This document shows, piece by piece, positions 28,807-36,579 of a stretch of DNA of 40,599 bases (its first letter is position 1; each line of letters opens with the position of its first letter). Origin of the DNA: Mycolicibacterium vaccae NBRC 14118 = CIP 105934 (GTDB lineage Bacteria > Actinomycetota > Actinomycetes > Mycobacteriales > Mycobacteriaceae); the NCBI RefSeq assembly GCF_001552715.1, contig NZ_BCRS01000032.1, positions 1 to 40,599 of the forward strand, given 5' to 3'. Under the pieces are notes generated by a model. It did no database searches. It was not told where the DNA came from and saw nothing but the letters and a program-made list of their open reading frames with translations. The position numbers and the translations under genes are program-made.

Positions 28807-30179
28807 TTGGCCGCGGCGCGCAAGACCGCAGCGTCGGCGCGGTGTCGACCCGCGATCTGTAACCCGACAGGACGGCCGTCACGGGTGAACCCGGCCGGAA
28901 CGGTGATCGCCGGCGTCGTCGTCATGTTGAAGGGGTAGGTGAGCAACCAGCCAAGGAGTTGGCGTTGCAGCGATTGGCCGTCCAACCATTCCGGAGCGAA
29001 GCGATCGAGCGGAAAGGTAGGCGTGGCCAAAGTGGGGCTCACCAGAATGTCGTACGTTCGCATGAATGCGCTGAAGGTGTCCCACATCCTGCCGCGGAAC
29101 GCCTCCGCCCGGCCGATCTCGACCGCAGTCAGCGTCTCGGCCTGCGCGAAGATCTCGATGAGTTGATCGTCGACCTCGCCGCGCTGAGACTTCCAGTCGA
29201 GCACGTCGTACTCACATGAGTAACCAGGTACCCACAGCCCCTTCCACATGGCTTCCTCCGGGTTCCCCCAATCGGGCGTGGCCTCCTCGACCACGGCGCC
29301 GAGAGCTTCGAAAGCACGCACCGCCTCCGAGCACACCGACACCACTTCGGGGTCCACGTACCCGAGGCCCAGGTCGGGTGACCATGCGACCCGCCAGCCG
29401 GCGATATCGCCCTCGATGCTCGACGCGTAGTCGACGCCGTCGTCCGGCACGCTGTTCGGGTCGGAGTCCGCGGGTCCGGACATGACCGAGAACATCAAGG
29501 CCGCATCTGCCACGGTCCGGGTAATCGGCCCGTGGAAGACATGGGTGTAGTGGCGCCCGTCGAGGAGCGTGTGTGGGATGCGGCCCAAAGAGGGCTTGAA
29601 CCCGACCACCCCGCACATTGCCGACGGAATTCGAACAGAGCCTGCTCCGTCCGCGCCCTCCGCCAACGGCCCCAGACCTGACGCCACTGCTGCGGCGGCC
29701 CCACCGCTCGAACCGCCGGCGGTGTGGCCCCGTCTCCACGGGTTGTGGGTGGGGCCGTACAGATGGCTGTCGGTTCCGCCGTAGTAGCCGAACTCAGGTG
29801 CGTTGGTCTTGCCCAGGAAGAGGCCGCCGGCTTCTTTCAATCGCGTCACCACAGTGGCGTCGTGGGATCCCATCGTCCCAGCCCGCGGCTTGAGGGAGCT
29901 GTCCAAGGGCAGACCGGCCATCGTGGTCAGCCCCTTGATGGAGAACGGAACGCCGTGCAATGGTCCCGCACTCATGCCCCGTGCCGCTTCCTCCTGCAGG
30001 GCGCCGGCGTCGGCCATGACCTGTTCGCGGTCGAAGTGGATGTACGCGTTTAGGTCTGGGTTGATCGTCTCGATGCGGTCGGCGAACACGCCGGCGATCT
30101 CTGTCGGGGTGATCGAACCGGTCCGCACTGCAGCGGCGAGTTCGGTTGCGGGCATCCAACACAGATCGGCGTCGTTCAC
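28761..30179 (-). CDS. Amidase-signature hydrolase (second amidase)
   Basis: 472 residues, full length. Triad residues K82 (FSIKGLT), S158 (AGGSSGG) and nucleophile S181 (GADGAGSVRIP) are intact. GFKPSLGRIPHT and the C-terminal PAGFTRDGRPVGLQIAGRHR are standard. It differs markedly from the amidase at 21790-23226 and is transcribed alone, towards luxR. It resembles the broad group annotated as amidase/aryl-acylamidase or AtzF/biuret-type enzymes, without a clear substrate. Placement next to the gntR–luxR pair makes it part of the same accessory locus. Confidence 0.86.
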   Translation of the reverse strand: MNDADLCWMPATELAAAVRTGSITPTEIAGVFADRIETINPDLNAYIHFDREQVMADAGALQEEAARGMSAGPLHGVPFSIKGLTTMAGLPLDSSLKPRAGTMGSHDATVVTRLKEAGGLFLGKTNAPEFGYYGGTDSHLYGPTHNPWRRGHTAGGSSGGAAAAVASGLGPLAEGADGAGSVRIPSAMCGVVGFKPSLGRIPHTLLDGRHYTHVFHGPITRTVADAALMFSVMSGPADSDPNSVPDDGVDYASSIEGDIAGWRVAWSPDLGLGYVDPEVVSVCSEAVRAFEALGAVVEEATPDWGNPEEAMWKGLWVPGYSCEYDVLDWKSQRGEVDDQLIEIFAQAETLTAVEIGRAEAFRGRMWDTFSAFMRTYDILVSPTLATPTFPLDRFAPEWLDGQSLQRQLLGWLLTYPFNMTTTPAITVPAGFTRDGRPVGLQIAGRHRADAAVLRAAANYEASRPWSDVKPAL

Positions 30180-30527
30180 CGGTACAACGTAACAAAGCCT
30201 CCGACGCCATCACATCCGAAGAATTACGTAGATGCGGTGTTGCGCGACGCTACCGCGGAAAGATTCGCCTGAACTCGAGTGGTCTGGCACCGGAGCACCG
30301 GTCAGCGCAGAACCATCAACGGCCGGTCTCGGTCCGCCCGACGTCGCCATAGCCGCTCGGCGACCACCGCGGGGTCTCGACGCTGGTCAGAGCCAATGCC
30401 GCGATGCGGTGTAGCTCGCTGCGAAGCGGAGAACCGGGTGGGGTCGGTAGTGGGTAGCACCGCCACAACGCATCGACGCCGCCCTGAATTGCTTCAGGAC
30501 GGCGTCGAGGTGCGGTCAGGGAGAGCG
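30180..30527. other. Intergenic stretch upstream of the second amidase; possible SDR tail remnant
   Basis: No intact gene. On the minus strand, 30302-30366 reads VVAERLWRRRADRDRPLMVL, preceded in another frame by LHRIAALALTSVE. This resembles the decayed C-terminus of a short-chain dehydrogenase, but the match is loose. The amidase promoter should lie near 30180-30230 (GTAACAAAG). The ldtB hairpin is at the other end (30474-30507). Confidence 0.3.
30474..30507 (-). terminator. Hairpin downstream of ldtB
   Basis: CGACGCCGCCCTGAA (30474-30488) pairs with TTCAGGACGGCGTCG (30493-30507) with one mismatch and loop TTGC. It starts 20 bases after the ldtB stop on that strand. There is no T tract, so termination may need Rho. 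Confidence 0.65.
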
Positions 30528-31748
30528 TCAGACGTTGGCGTTGCCCGCCTTCCACTGCTCCCACGGGACGTTCCAGTCGCCCAGACCGTCGGTGCCGGGC
30601 AGCGTGGTGCCCACCGTGTTGACGATCTCGACGATGTCGCCGCGCTTGGAGTTGTCGTGGAACCACTTGCCGTTGCTCGTGCTGACGTTGATGCAGCCGT
30701 GGCTGACATTGCTGCTGCCCTGGCTGCCCACCGACCACGGCGCGGCGTGAACGTAGATGCCGCTGTAGGAGATCTGGGTGGCCCAGTCGACCTCGGTGCG
30801 ATAGCCGTTGGCCGAGTTGACCGGAACGCCATACGTCGACGAATCCATCACCATGTGCGGTCGGCGGTCGCCGACGATGTACACACCGTTGTTGGTCGGC
30901 GTGCTGTTCTTGCCCATCGAGACCGGCATGCTCTTGACGACCTCGCCGTTGCGCCGCACCGTCAACGTCTTGGTGTTGTCGTCGACGGTGGTGATGACCT
31001 CGTCACCGATCTTGAAGCTGGTCTTGACGTTGTCCTGGCCGTACAGGCCGTCGCCCAGATCCACGCCGTAGGCGTTGACCTCGACCTGGACGGTCGTACC
31101 GGGCTTCCAGTACTTGGCCGGGCGCCAGCGCACCTCACGGTTGCTCAACCAGTAGAAGGCGCCCTCGACCGGCGGATCCGTCTTGACCGTGATCGCGCGC
31201 TGCGCCGCGAGGCGGTTCGGGATGTTCTCGTCGAAGCGGATGGCCACCGGCTGTCCGACGCCGACGACCTCACCGTCGTTGGGCATGACGTACGGCATCG
31301 TCAGGTTCTCCGGCGAGTGCGTCTCGAACGTCATCTCCCGGCTGGTGACTCCGCCGAGACCGAGCGACTGCGCGGTGATCGTGTAGCTCTTGTTGTAGCC
31401 CAGCGGCTCCGAGGTCTCCCACGTCAGCCCGTCCTCCGACAACTTGCCCTCGACGGTCTTGCCGTTCTCGTTGACCATCGTCACCGAACCGAGCACGCCG
31501 TCCTCGGCACTGACCGTCACCGGGGAGTCGACGCTGACGCCGACAGCGCCATCTTGGACCGATGCCGTCAGCTTCGGGATCAGCAGATCACCGAACGGTG
31601 TGCCCTTGTCGGTGATCACCTCCGCCTGCGGTGCTTCCGCGCTTCCGCTGCACCCGCTGAGGCCCAGCACGATCGCCGGAATCAGCACAGCGGCGGTCAG
31701 CCATGACCCCCGCCGCCTCGACCGGATCGCCGTGTTGACCTGCCACAT
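30528..31748 (-). CDS. ldtB: L,D-transpeptidase, lipoprotein (LdtMt2/LppS type)
   Basis: 406 residues from ATG 31748 (GTG 31760 adds four). The signal peptide ends in lipobox LSGC with C33, so the protein is a lipoprotein. Two Ig-like domains follow (about 50-250), then a YkuD catalytic domain with [16 protein letters not shown] and catalytic C352, and the C-terminal [13 protein letters not shown] tail. It makes 3-3 crosslinks in peptidoglycan outside the membrane and is a carbapenem-sensitive enzyme class. Sequence blocks such as [28 protein letters not shown] and [12 protein letters not shown] match Rv2518c as I know it. Marks return to the conserved backbone. Confidence 0.95.
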   Translation of the reverse strand: MWQVNTAIRSRRRGSWLTAAVLIPAIVLGLSGCSGSAEAPQAEVITDKGTPFGDLLIPKLTASVQDGAVGVSVDSPVTVSAEDGVLGSVTMVNENGKTVEGKLSEDGLTWETSEPLGYNKSYTITAQSLGLGGVTSREMTFETHSPENLTMPYVMPNDGEVVGVGQPVAIRFDENIPNRLAAQRAITVKTDPPVEGAFYWLSNREVRWRPAKYWKPGTTVQVEVNAYGVDLGDGLYGQDNVKTSFKIGDEVITTVDDNTKTLTVRRNGEVVKSMPVSMGKNSTPTNNGVYIVGDRRPHMVMDSSTYGVPVNSANGYRTEVDWATQISYSGIYVHAAPWSVGSQGSSNVSHGCINVSTSNGKWFHDNSKRGDIVEIVNTVGTTLPGTDGLGDWNVPWEQWKAGNANV

Positions 31749-31907
31749 AAACCGCCCCACCTCGCCTCATGATTGCGCCCGCAAATTGCTTTCGCCAATT
31801 CTACGGGCAGTTCCGACATCCGAGCCCGACGGCGATGTCGCGCGTGAAAACCGTGTTGACGTGGGGATTTCCGTCCAGCGCCACAGGCCTGTTATTGTCT
31901 CACACGC

Positions 31908-31980
<73 letters not shown>

Positions 31981-31984
31981 CTTA

Positions 31985-32020
31985 CGAACAAAGCCCCGCT
32001 TCGGCGGGGCTTTGTTCGTT
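31985..32020 (+). terminator. Perfect intrinsic terminator of tRNA-Lys
   Basis: CGAACAAAGCCCCGC (31985-31999) and GCGGGGCTTTGTTCG (32004-32018) are perfectly complementary with a TTCG tetraloop, beginning five bases after the tRNA. TT follows and the upper stem ends in a T-rich strand. Confidence 0.88.
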
Positions 32021-32072
32021 ATGGAGCTGTGCGTTGTGGAACTCGTGGCACGGCGGTCGGCGAACGCACGAT

Positions 32073-32104
32073 GCGGGGTCGGGCGGCGCACCGCCCGACC
32101 CCGC
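32073..32104 (-). terminator. Perfect 14-bp GC hairpin downstream of the 123-residue gene
   Basis: GCGGGGTCGGGCGG (32073-32086) and CCGCCCGACCCCGC (32091-32104), loop CGCA. It lies ten bases after the minus-strand gene stop at 32115. There is no T tract. Confidence 0.7.
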
Positions 32105-32114
32105 AACCGCTGCG

Positions 32115-32486
32115 TCAGCCGCGCGGACCCGCGCCGAGGTTGCCCAGCAGGGGGTTCACCTGGCCCGGCTGCCCCGTGTGCTCACGCTGATGCTGCGCGA
32201 TCGCCTGAATCAGCGGGTTGTCCTTCATCAACTGGCGGCGGTCTTCCTCCGACAGCTCGTAGAACGTCCACATCCCCCAGGCCGCCGGCCGCACGTACAG
32301 CGTGACCTTCTGTCGCTTGCGGGTGTTCTGCGGCAGCATCGCCGGGATCGGCACCACCCGGTCCAGCGTCACAGCGCTGGCCAGTTCCTGGGCGAGCTTC
32401 TCCACGTCGGTGGAGTCCTGCAGCTCATAGACCGATGTTTGATGGCTCGGCTGGTCTGGGCCTTGCAGGGCCAGAAACCACGACAT
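32115..32486 (-). CDS. Conserved hypothetical protein, 123 residues
   Basis: Small soluble protein starting MSWFLALQGPDQP. AAGGAG lies seven bases before ATG 32486, a good ribosome-binding site. The middle has a mixed strand/helix region (VEKLAQELASAVTLDRVVPI, VTLYVRPAAWGMWTFYEL). The tail has DRRQLMKDNPLIQAIAQHQ and is Gly/Pro-rich. I see no signal, helix of membrane type or catalytic motif. No family recognised. It sits alone between tRNA-Lys and a long intergenic stretch, where M. tuberculosis has PE26. Confidence 0.75.
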   Translation of the reverse strand: MSWFLALQGPDQPSHQTSVYELQDSTDVEKLAQELASAVTLDRVVPIPAMLPQNTRKRQKVTLYVRPAAWGMWTFYELSEEDRRQLMKDNPLIQAIAQHQREHTGQPGQVNPLLGNLGAGPRG

Positions 32487-32828
32487 ACCGCGTCTCCTTT
32501 GCTCGTCCTCAAGTCAGCGTCAGCGTAGAGGACGTCGACCCATCGACGGCTTCCGGTGGCGGCAATTCCCAGTACATGCGATTTTACGAATGCGATAATT
32601 TATGGGGTGTTCGGCGAGTCCGGACGGCCCCATGTGCTAGTTGTCACGTCGCGGTGACGACTGGATCGCGCCCGATCAGGGCCCCTCGGTAACGGCTTTT
32701 TGCGAGGGCCGCAAATTCATGGCCTCTGGGCTGGGCAAAGAGTAGCCGCAGTGTTAATGTTCCAGTTAGCTGGAATCGGCCCTGGGGGGCCACTCCGATC
32801 TGGATTACCGAAATCGAGGAATTTGCTG
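32487..32828. other. Intergenic stretch with AT-rich patch and a palindrome
   Basis: An AT-rich segment (32580-32606, including GATTTTACGAATGCGATAAT) looks promoter-like. TTCCAG/CTGGAA (32760-32775, spacer TTAG) is a perfect 6-bp inverted repeat upstream of the small frame at 32829. No PE-family coding sequence is present. Confidence 0.35.
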
Positions 32829-32999
32829 ATGTCAGGGCCACGTGAACCGGTCGTCTCCGGTGCCGATGGTGAGGGCTCAGCTGGGGGCACCGCAGTGCAA
32901 CGACCGTCAGCGGTGCACAACTGCAGCCGTATCGGCCGGGTGGCAAATCCGCCCGGCTTCTCGTTCTCCGATTGGTTCCGGGCCGGCCGTCGGCGCTGA
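32829..32999 (+). CDS. Possible small protein, 56 residues
   Basis: ATG 32829 is preceded by GAGGA (32816-32820), eight bases upstream. The product begins MSGPREPVVSGADGEGSAGG and ends PPGFSFSDWFRAGRRR, a basic tail. No known domain, signal or membrane segment. Support is only the ribosome-binding site and the upstream palindrome (32760-32775). It is convergent with the DUF3618 gene, 18 bp away. Confidence 0.35.
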   Translation: MSGPREPVVSGADGEGSAGGTAVQRPSAVHNCSRIGRVANPPGFSFSDWFRAGRRR

Positions 33000-33017
33000 G
33001 CCGCCCGGTGCCGCCCC

Positions 33018-33239
33018 CTACCGGTTGCGGCGGATCGCCACGATGACGATCACCACGCCGATGCCGGCCAACGACGCGATCACCTGCGGTTGTGTGACGA
33101 AGCGAAGAACGCTGCTCTTGAGATCGTCGGCGATGCGACTGGGGTTCGCCCTGGCCGCCAACGAGTCCACGGTGACCGCCAACTGCTCGCGCGCCTGATC
33201 GATATCAGCCTTGATGGTGTCCGGATCCCGGTCCGCCAC
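33018..33239 (-). CDS. DUF3618 membrane protein (Rv2520c-like)
   Basis: 73 residues from GTG 33239, which has GGAGG (33245-33249) five bases upstream; GTG 33257 would add six residues without such a site. The N-terminal half is charged and helical (DPDTIKADIDQAREQLAVTV), followed by DSLAARANPSRIADDLK. A C-terminal transmembrane helix (VIASLAGIGVVIVIVAI) ends in RRNR. DUF3618 proteins are small inner-membrane proteins of unknown role. Divergent from bcp. Confidence 0.85.
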   Translation of the reverse strand: MADRDPDTIKADIDQAREQLAVTVDSLAARANPSRIADDLKSSVLRFVTQPQVIASLAGIGVVIVIVAIRRNR

Positions 33240-33294
33240 TTCTGCCTCCGTTGCCACAGCGTCGGCCGTATTCCGACGATCAGTTTCTAGCGAA

Positions 33295-33327
33295 CTACCC
33301 TAGTTGAGCCGGAGCGCTCATGAGCGC
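33295..33327. promoter_or_regulatory. bcp promoter region with palindrome
   Basis: TACCCT (33295-33300) fits a TANNNT -10 for bcp. GCGCTCATGAGCGC (33314-33327) is a perfect 14-bp palindrome just downstream of the presumed start point, a possible operator or leader hairpin. Confidence 0.35.
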
Positions 33328-33384
33328 CCGGTCGACCGAACATCTACCACTGAAGCTCGGACCGCCTGAAGGGACAACACACCC

Positions 33385-33849
33385 ATGCCCAGACTCGAGG
33401 TCGGCGACAAAGCTCCCGCATTCAGCCTCCCCGATGCCGACGGCAACCCCGTCAGCCTCGCCGACTACAAGGGACGCAAGGTCATCGTCTACTTCTACCC
33501 CGCCGCGTCGACACCGGGCTGCACCAAAGAGGCCTGCGACTTCCGCGACAACCTCGCCGAACTCAACGAGGCCGGCCTCGACGTCATCGGTATCTCCCCC
33601 GACAAACCCGCCAAACTCGCCAAATTCCGCGATGCCGAAGGCCTGACCTTCCCGCTGCTGTCGGACCCCGATCGCGAGGTTCTCGAAGCGTGGGGCGCCT
33701 ACGGCGAGAAGAAGATGTACGGCAAGACCGTGCAGGGCGTCATCCGGTCGACGTTCGTTGTCGACGAGGACGGCAGGATCGCGTTGGCGCAGTACAACAT
33801 TCGCGCCACCGGGCATGTCGCGAAGTTACGGCGCGACCTGTCGGTCTGA
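33385..33849 (+). CDS. bcp: Thioredoxin-dependent peroxiredoxin, BCP/PrxQ type
   Basis: 154 residues, a normal length. The peroxidatic and resolving cysteines form the PGCTKEACDF pair, five residues apart, as in atypical two-Cys PrxQ enzymes. YFYPAASTPG and SDPDREVLEAWGAYGEKKMY follow. It reduces hydroperoxides in the cytoplasm using thioredoxin. GAAGGGA lies about ten bases before the ATG. The last 24 bp overlap the convergent M20 dipeptidase gene. Ortholog of Rv2521. Confidence 0.94.
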   Translation: MPRLEVGDKAPAFSLPDADGNPVSLADYKGRKVIVYFYPAASTPGCTKEACDFRDNLAELNEAGLDVIGISPDKPAKLAKFRDAEGLTFPLLSDPDREVLEAWGAYGEKKMYGKTVQGVIRSTFVVDEDGRIALAQYNIRATGHVAKLRRDLSV

Positions 33850-35175
33850 CGCACCGAGACGGTCCAGCAGCAACGCCTCCGCGGTGGCGGCGCGTTCCAG
33901 TACACCCAGGTGCAGGCTCTCGTTGACGCTGTGCGCCTGGGTGTCCGGATCCTCCACGCCGGTGACGAGAATCTTCGCGTCCGGGAACGTCGAGGCGAAC
34001 TCCGCGATGAACGGGATGGAACCGCCGACCCCGGTGTCGACGGCGTCGTGCCCCCACGCGTCGCGGAACGCGCTGCGCGCCGCGTCGTAGACCGGGCCGT
34101 GGGCGTCGATCGCGTACGGCTCGCCCACATCGCCAGGTGTCACGGTGACGTGGGCACCCCACGGGGCGTGGGACTCCAGGTGCCGGGTCAGCGCCGCGAG
34201 ATGCCCGGCGGCATCCCCGCCGGGTGCGACCCGCATGCTGACCTTGGCCCGCGCCCGCGGGATCAGCGTGTTGGAGGCCTGGGCGATCGGTGTGGTGTCG
34301 ATGCCGATGACGGTGATCGCCGGCTTGGCCCACAGCCGTTGCGCCACTGAACCGGAACCGATCTCGCGCACCCCCTCCAACATCCCCGTGTCGGCGCGCA
34401 CCCGCTCCGGGGAGTAGTCGACGTCGGCTGCTTGGGCCTCGTGCAACCCTTCGACCGCGACGTTGCCGTCGTCGTCGTGCAGGCCGGCCAGCAGACGCAC
34501 CAGCACCGAGAGCGCATCGGGAACCACGCCGCCCCACATCCCCGAATGCAGGCCGTGGTCCAGGGTGGCCACCTCCACCACGCAGTCGGCGAGCCCGCGC
34601 AGCGAGACCGTCAGCGACGGGATCTCGGTGCTCCAGTTGTCCGAGTCGGCGATGACGATGACATCGGCGGCCAGTGCGTCACGGTGCGCGGCGAGCAGGC
34701 GGGACAGCGACGGCGAGCCCGACTCCTCCTCCCCCTCGACGAACACCGTCACCCCGACCGGCGGGTTGCCTCCGTGGGCCCGGAACGCGGCCAGATGCGT
34801 TGCGATACCGGCCTTGTCGTCTGCGGTGCCGCGCCCGTAGAGGCGGCCGTCGCGTTCGGTCGGCTGGAACGGCGCGCTGTCCCACTGCTCCGGATCCCCC
34901 TCGGGTTGGACGTCGTGGTGGGCGTACAGCAGCACCGTGGGCGCACCTTCGGGTGCCGGGTGTCGGGCGATCACCGCCGGCGCACCGCCCTCGGCCACGA
35001 TCTGCACGTCGCCGAATCCAGCCTCCGACAACAACTTCGACACCGCTTCGGCCGACCGGTGCACCTCGGGGCGCCGGGCGGGGTCGGCCCAGACCGACGG
35101 GATCCGCACCAGGTCTTCAAGATCGGCACGCACGGACGGCAGTACGTCGCGGACACGCTGGACGAGATCGCTCAT
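33826..35175 (-). CDS. M20-family dipeptidase (Rv2522c-like)
   Basis: 449 residues. Metal ligands of the CNDP/dipeptidase branch: LLYAHHDVQPEGD, YGRGTADDKAG, VEGEEESGS, ADSDNW and the late His in TQAHSVNESL. The dimerisation insert includes LDHGLHSGMWGGVVPDAL. ATG 35175 gives MSDLVQRVRDVL, the expected N-terminus; the longer frame upstream is inside the neighbouring gene. It probably hydrolyses di- or short peptides in the cytosol. This is a different branch from the amidohydrolase at 23223. It is 26 bp downstream of the FNT gene, likely co-transcribed. Confidence 0.9.
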   Translation of the reverse strand: MSDLVQRVRDVLPSVRADLEDLVRIPSVWADPARRPEVHRSAEAVSKLLSEAGFGDVQIVAEGGAPAVIARHPAPEGAPTVLLYAHHDVQPEGDPEQWDSAPFQPTERDGRLYGRGTADDKAGIATHLAAFRAHGGNPPVGVTVFVEGEEESGSPSLSRLLAAHRDALAADVIVIADSDNWSTEIPSLTVSLRGLADCVVEVATLDHGLHSGMWGGVVPDALSVLVRLLAGLHDDDGNVAVEGLHEAQAADVDYSPERVRADTGMLEGVREIGSGSVAQRLWAKPAITVIGIDTTPIAQASNTLIPRARAKVSMRVAPGGDAAGHLAALTRHLESHAPWGAHVTVTPGDVGEPYAIDAHGPVYDAARSAFRDAWGHDAVDTGVGGSIPFIAEFASTFPDAKILVTGVEDPDTQAHSVNESLHLGVLERAATAEALLLDRLGASDRQVAP

Positions 35176-35201
35176 GCAGTCGAGGTTAGTCCGTCGCCCG
35201 C

Positions 35202-36083
35202 TCAGTCCGTCTCGGCGGCGCGGCGCTCCTCCTGCAGACGGTCCTTGCTGCGCAGCAGTCGCAACAGGGTCACCAGCAGCAGACCTCCGACGACGTTGCC
35301 GACAACCGTGTAGCCGAACCACCCGAGCCAGTCGAGATATCCGAAGGGGGCCCGGCCGGTCACCAGCGCACCGAAGATCAGCAGCGAGTCCAGGATCGAG
35401 TGGAACAGCTGGCCACCGGCCAACAGGAAAGCGCCCGCAACCGCAGCGGCGATCTTGCCGACCATCGCATCGGTGCCGTGCTGCATGCGGGTCATCAGCG
35501 TGATGATCATTCCGCCCAGCAGCGACAGCGCGATCGTCTCCGGCGACATCGGCGCGGTCGCGTAGTGCGCTGCCGACTCGATGGTCTGGTCGTGCAACCG
35601 CGGCAGCGCCGTCATGATCAGCCACATCAGCACCCAGCCGCCGACCAGATTCGCGATCAGCGTGCCGCTCCACAGCTTGGCCAGCTGCCCGATGCCGGCC
35701 CGTTTGGCGGCCACGGTGGTGACCGGGATCAGGAACCCTTCGGTGAACAGCTCGCTGCGGCCGAGCAGCAGCGCGAGGAATCCGACCGAGAACGCCAGAC
35801 CTGCCAGCAGCGGTTGGTGGGTGGCGTGCAGGACCAACAGGTAGGCCAGCACGCCCACGGCGATGTCGGTGCCGCCGAAGAACCCGGTGACCAGCACCTC
35901 CCGCCAGCTGCGGTGCAGCCGTTGGGTTCCCTCGTCGACCATCCGCCGGAACGCGAACTCCAGCGCGTCCTCGATGGGACTGTCGGATTCCCCCAGCTCG
36001 CGCTGGCTCGCCTCGGGCAACGGATCGGTCCTCTCGGGTGCGGACGGTGATCCGCCCGGATACCCCGAACCCAGCCCGCTCAC
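35202..36083 (-). CDS. Formate/nitrite-transporter-family protein (YfdC-like)
   Basis: About 293 residues from GTG 36083 (the start is uncertain; the open frame reaches 36140). Six or more transmembrane helices begin after a 60-residue hydrophilic N-terminus with PIEDALEFAFRRMVDEGTQR. LLLGRSELFTEGFLIPVTTV and NLVGGWVLMWL are typical of the YfdC-like branch of the pentameric FNT channels. Whether it passes formate, nitrite or another small anion is unknown. A charged tail (RSKDRLQEERRAAETD) ends the protein. It lies between the dipeptidase and acpS. Confidence 0.87.
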   Translation of the reverse strand: MSGLGSGYPGGSPSAPERTDPLPEASQRELGESDSPIEDALEFAFRRMVDEGTQRLHRSWREVLVTGFFGGTDIAVGVLAYLLVLHATHQPLLAGLAFSVGFLALLLGRSELFTEGFLIPVTTVAAKRAGIGQLAKLWSGTLIANLVGGWVLMWLIMTALPRLHDQTIESAAHYATAPMSPETIALSLLGGMIITLMTRMQHGTDAMVGKIAAAVAGAFLLAGGQLFHSILDSLLIFGALVTGRAPFGYLDWLGWFGYTVVGNVVGGLLLVTLLRLLRSKDRLQEERRAAETD

Positions 36084-36164
36084 CCCGCGAACGTGCGCAG
36101 ACTTGGGCTGTGCAACGGCGCGGCGGCCGCAGACACGCACGCTCGCGGGAAAAGGTGGGGGTGT

Positions 36165-36557
36165 CTAGCGCTCCTCGAGGACGGCGACCGCCGCCGCGGT
36201 GTCGGCCTCATGGGTCAGCGACAGGTGGATCGTCACCTCTTTGAGGTGCTCGGCCACGGCCCCGGACAGGCGCACCCGGGGACGCCCCCACATGTCGGTG
36301 ATGACCTCGATGTCGCGGTGGATCGCTTCGGGCAGCACCGGCCGCTTGGCGAAGCGCGATCCGGACCAGGCCTTGATCACCGCCTCCTTGGCCGCCCACC
36401 TCGCGGCGAGGTGGCGCGCCGCCGACGAACTCTTGTCGGCGGCGTCGCGCCGCTCGCCCGGGGTGAACGTCTCCGCGAACACCGTCCCGGGCCGGTCCAC
36501 CTGCTCGGCGAACTCCGGAATGGAGACGAGATCGATGCCTATCCCGACGATGCCCAC
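36165..36557 (-). CDS. acpS: Holo-ACP synthase (4'-phosphopantetheinyl transferase)
   Basis: 130 residues from GTG 36557, which gives MGIVGIGIDLVSI. Magnesium/CoA-binding residues lie in GIDLVSI (Asp) and WAAKEAVIKAW (Glu). FTPGERRDAADKSSSAARHL and WGRPRVRL are family motifs. It attaches phosphopantetheine to the ACP domain of FAS I, encoded immediately upstream (stop 22 bases before this start), so synthase and activating enzyme share a transcript. Ortholog of Rv2523c. Confidence 0.95.
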   Translation of the reverse strand: MGIVGIGIDLVSIPEFAEQVDRPGTVFAETFTPGERRDAADKSSSAARHLAARWAAKEAVIKAWSGSRFAKRPVLPEAIHRDIEVITDMWGRPRVRLSGAVAEHLKEVTIHLSLTHEADTAAAVAVLEER

Positions 36558-36579
36558 GGGCAGCAACCTATCTCACGAC

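Noticed and set aside
19134..30527. Integrative element using tRNA-His as attachment site
   Set aside because: No integrase and no second copy of the tRNA 3' end found by eye near 30180-30527.
32500..33017. PE26-like gene expected from M. tuberculosis order
   Set aside because: No PE-domain N-terminus in any frame.
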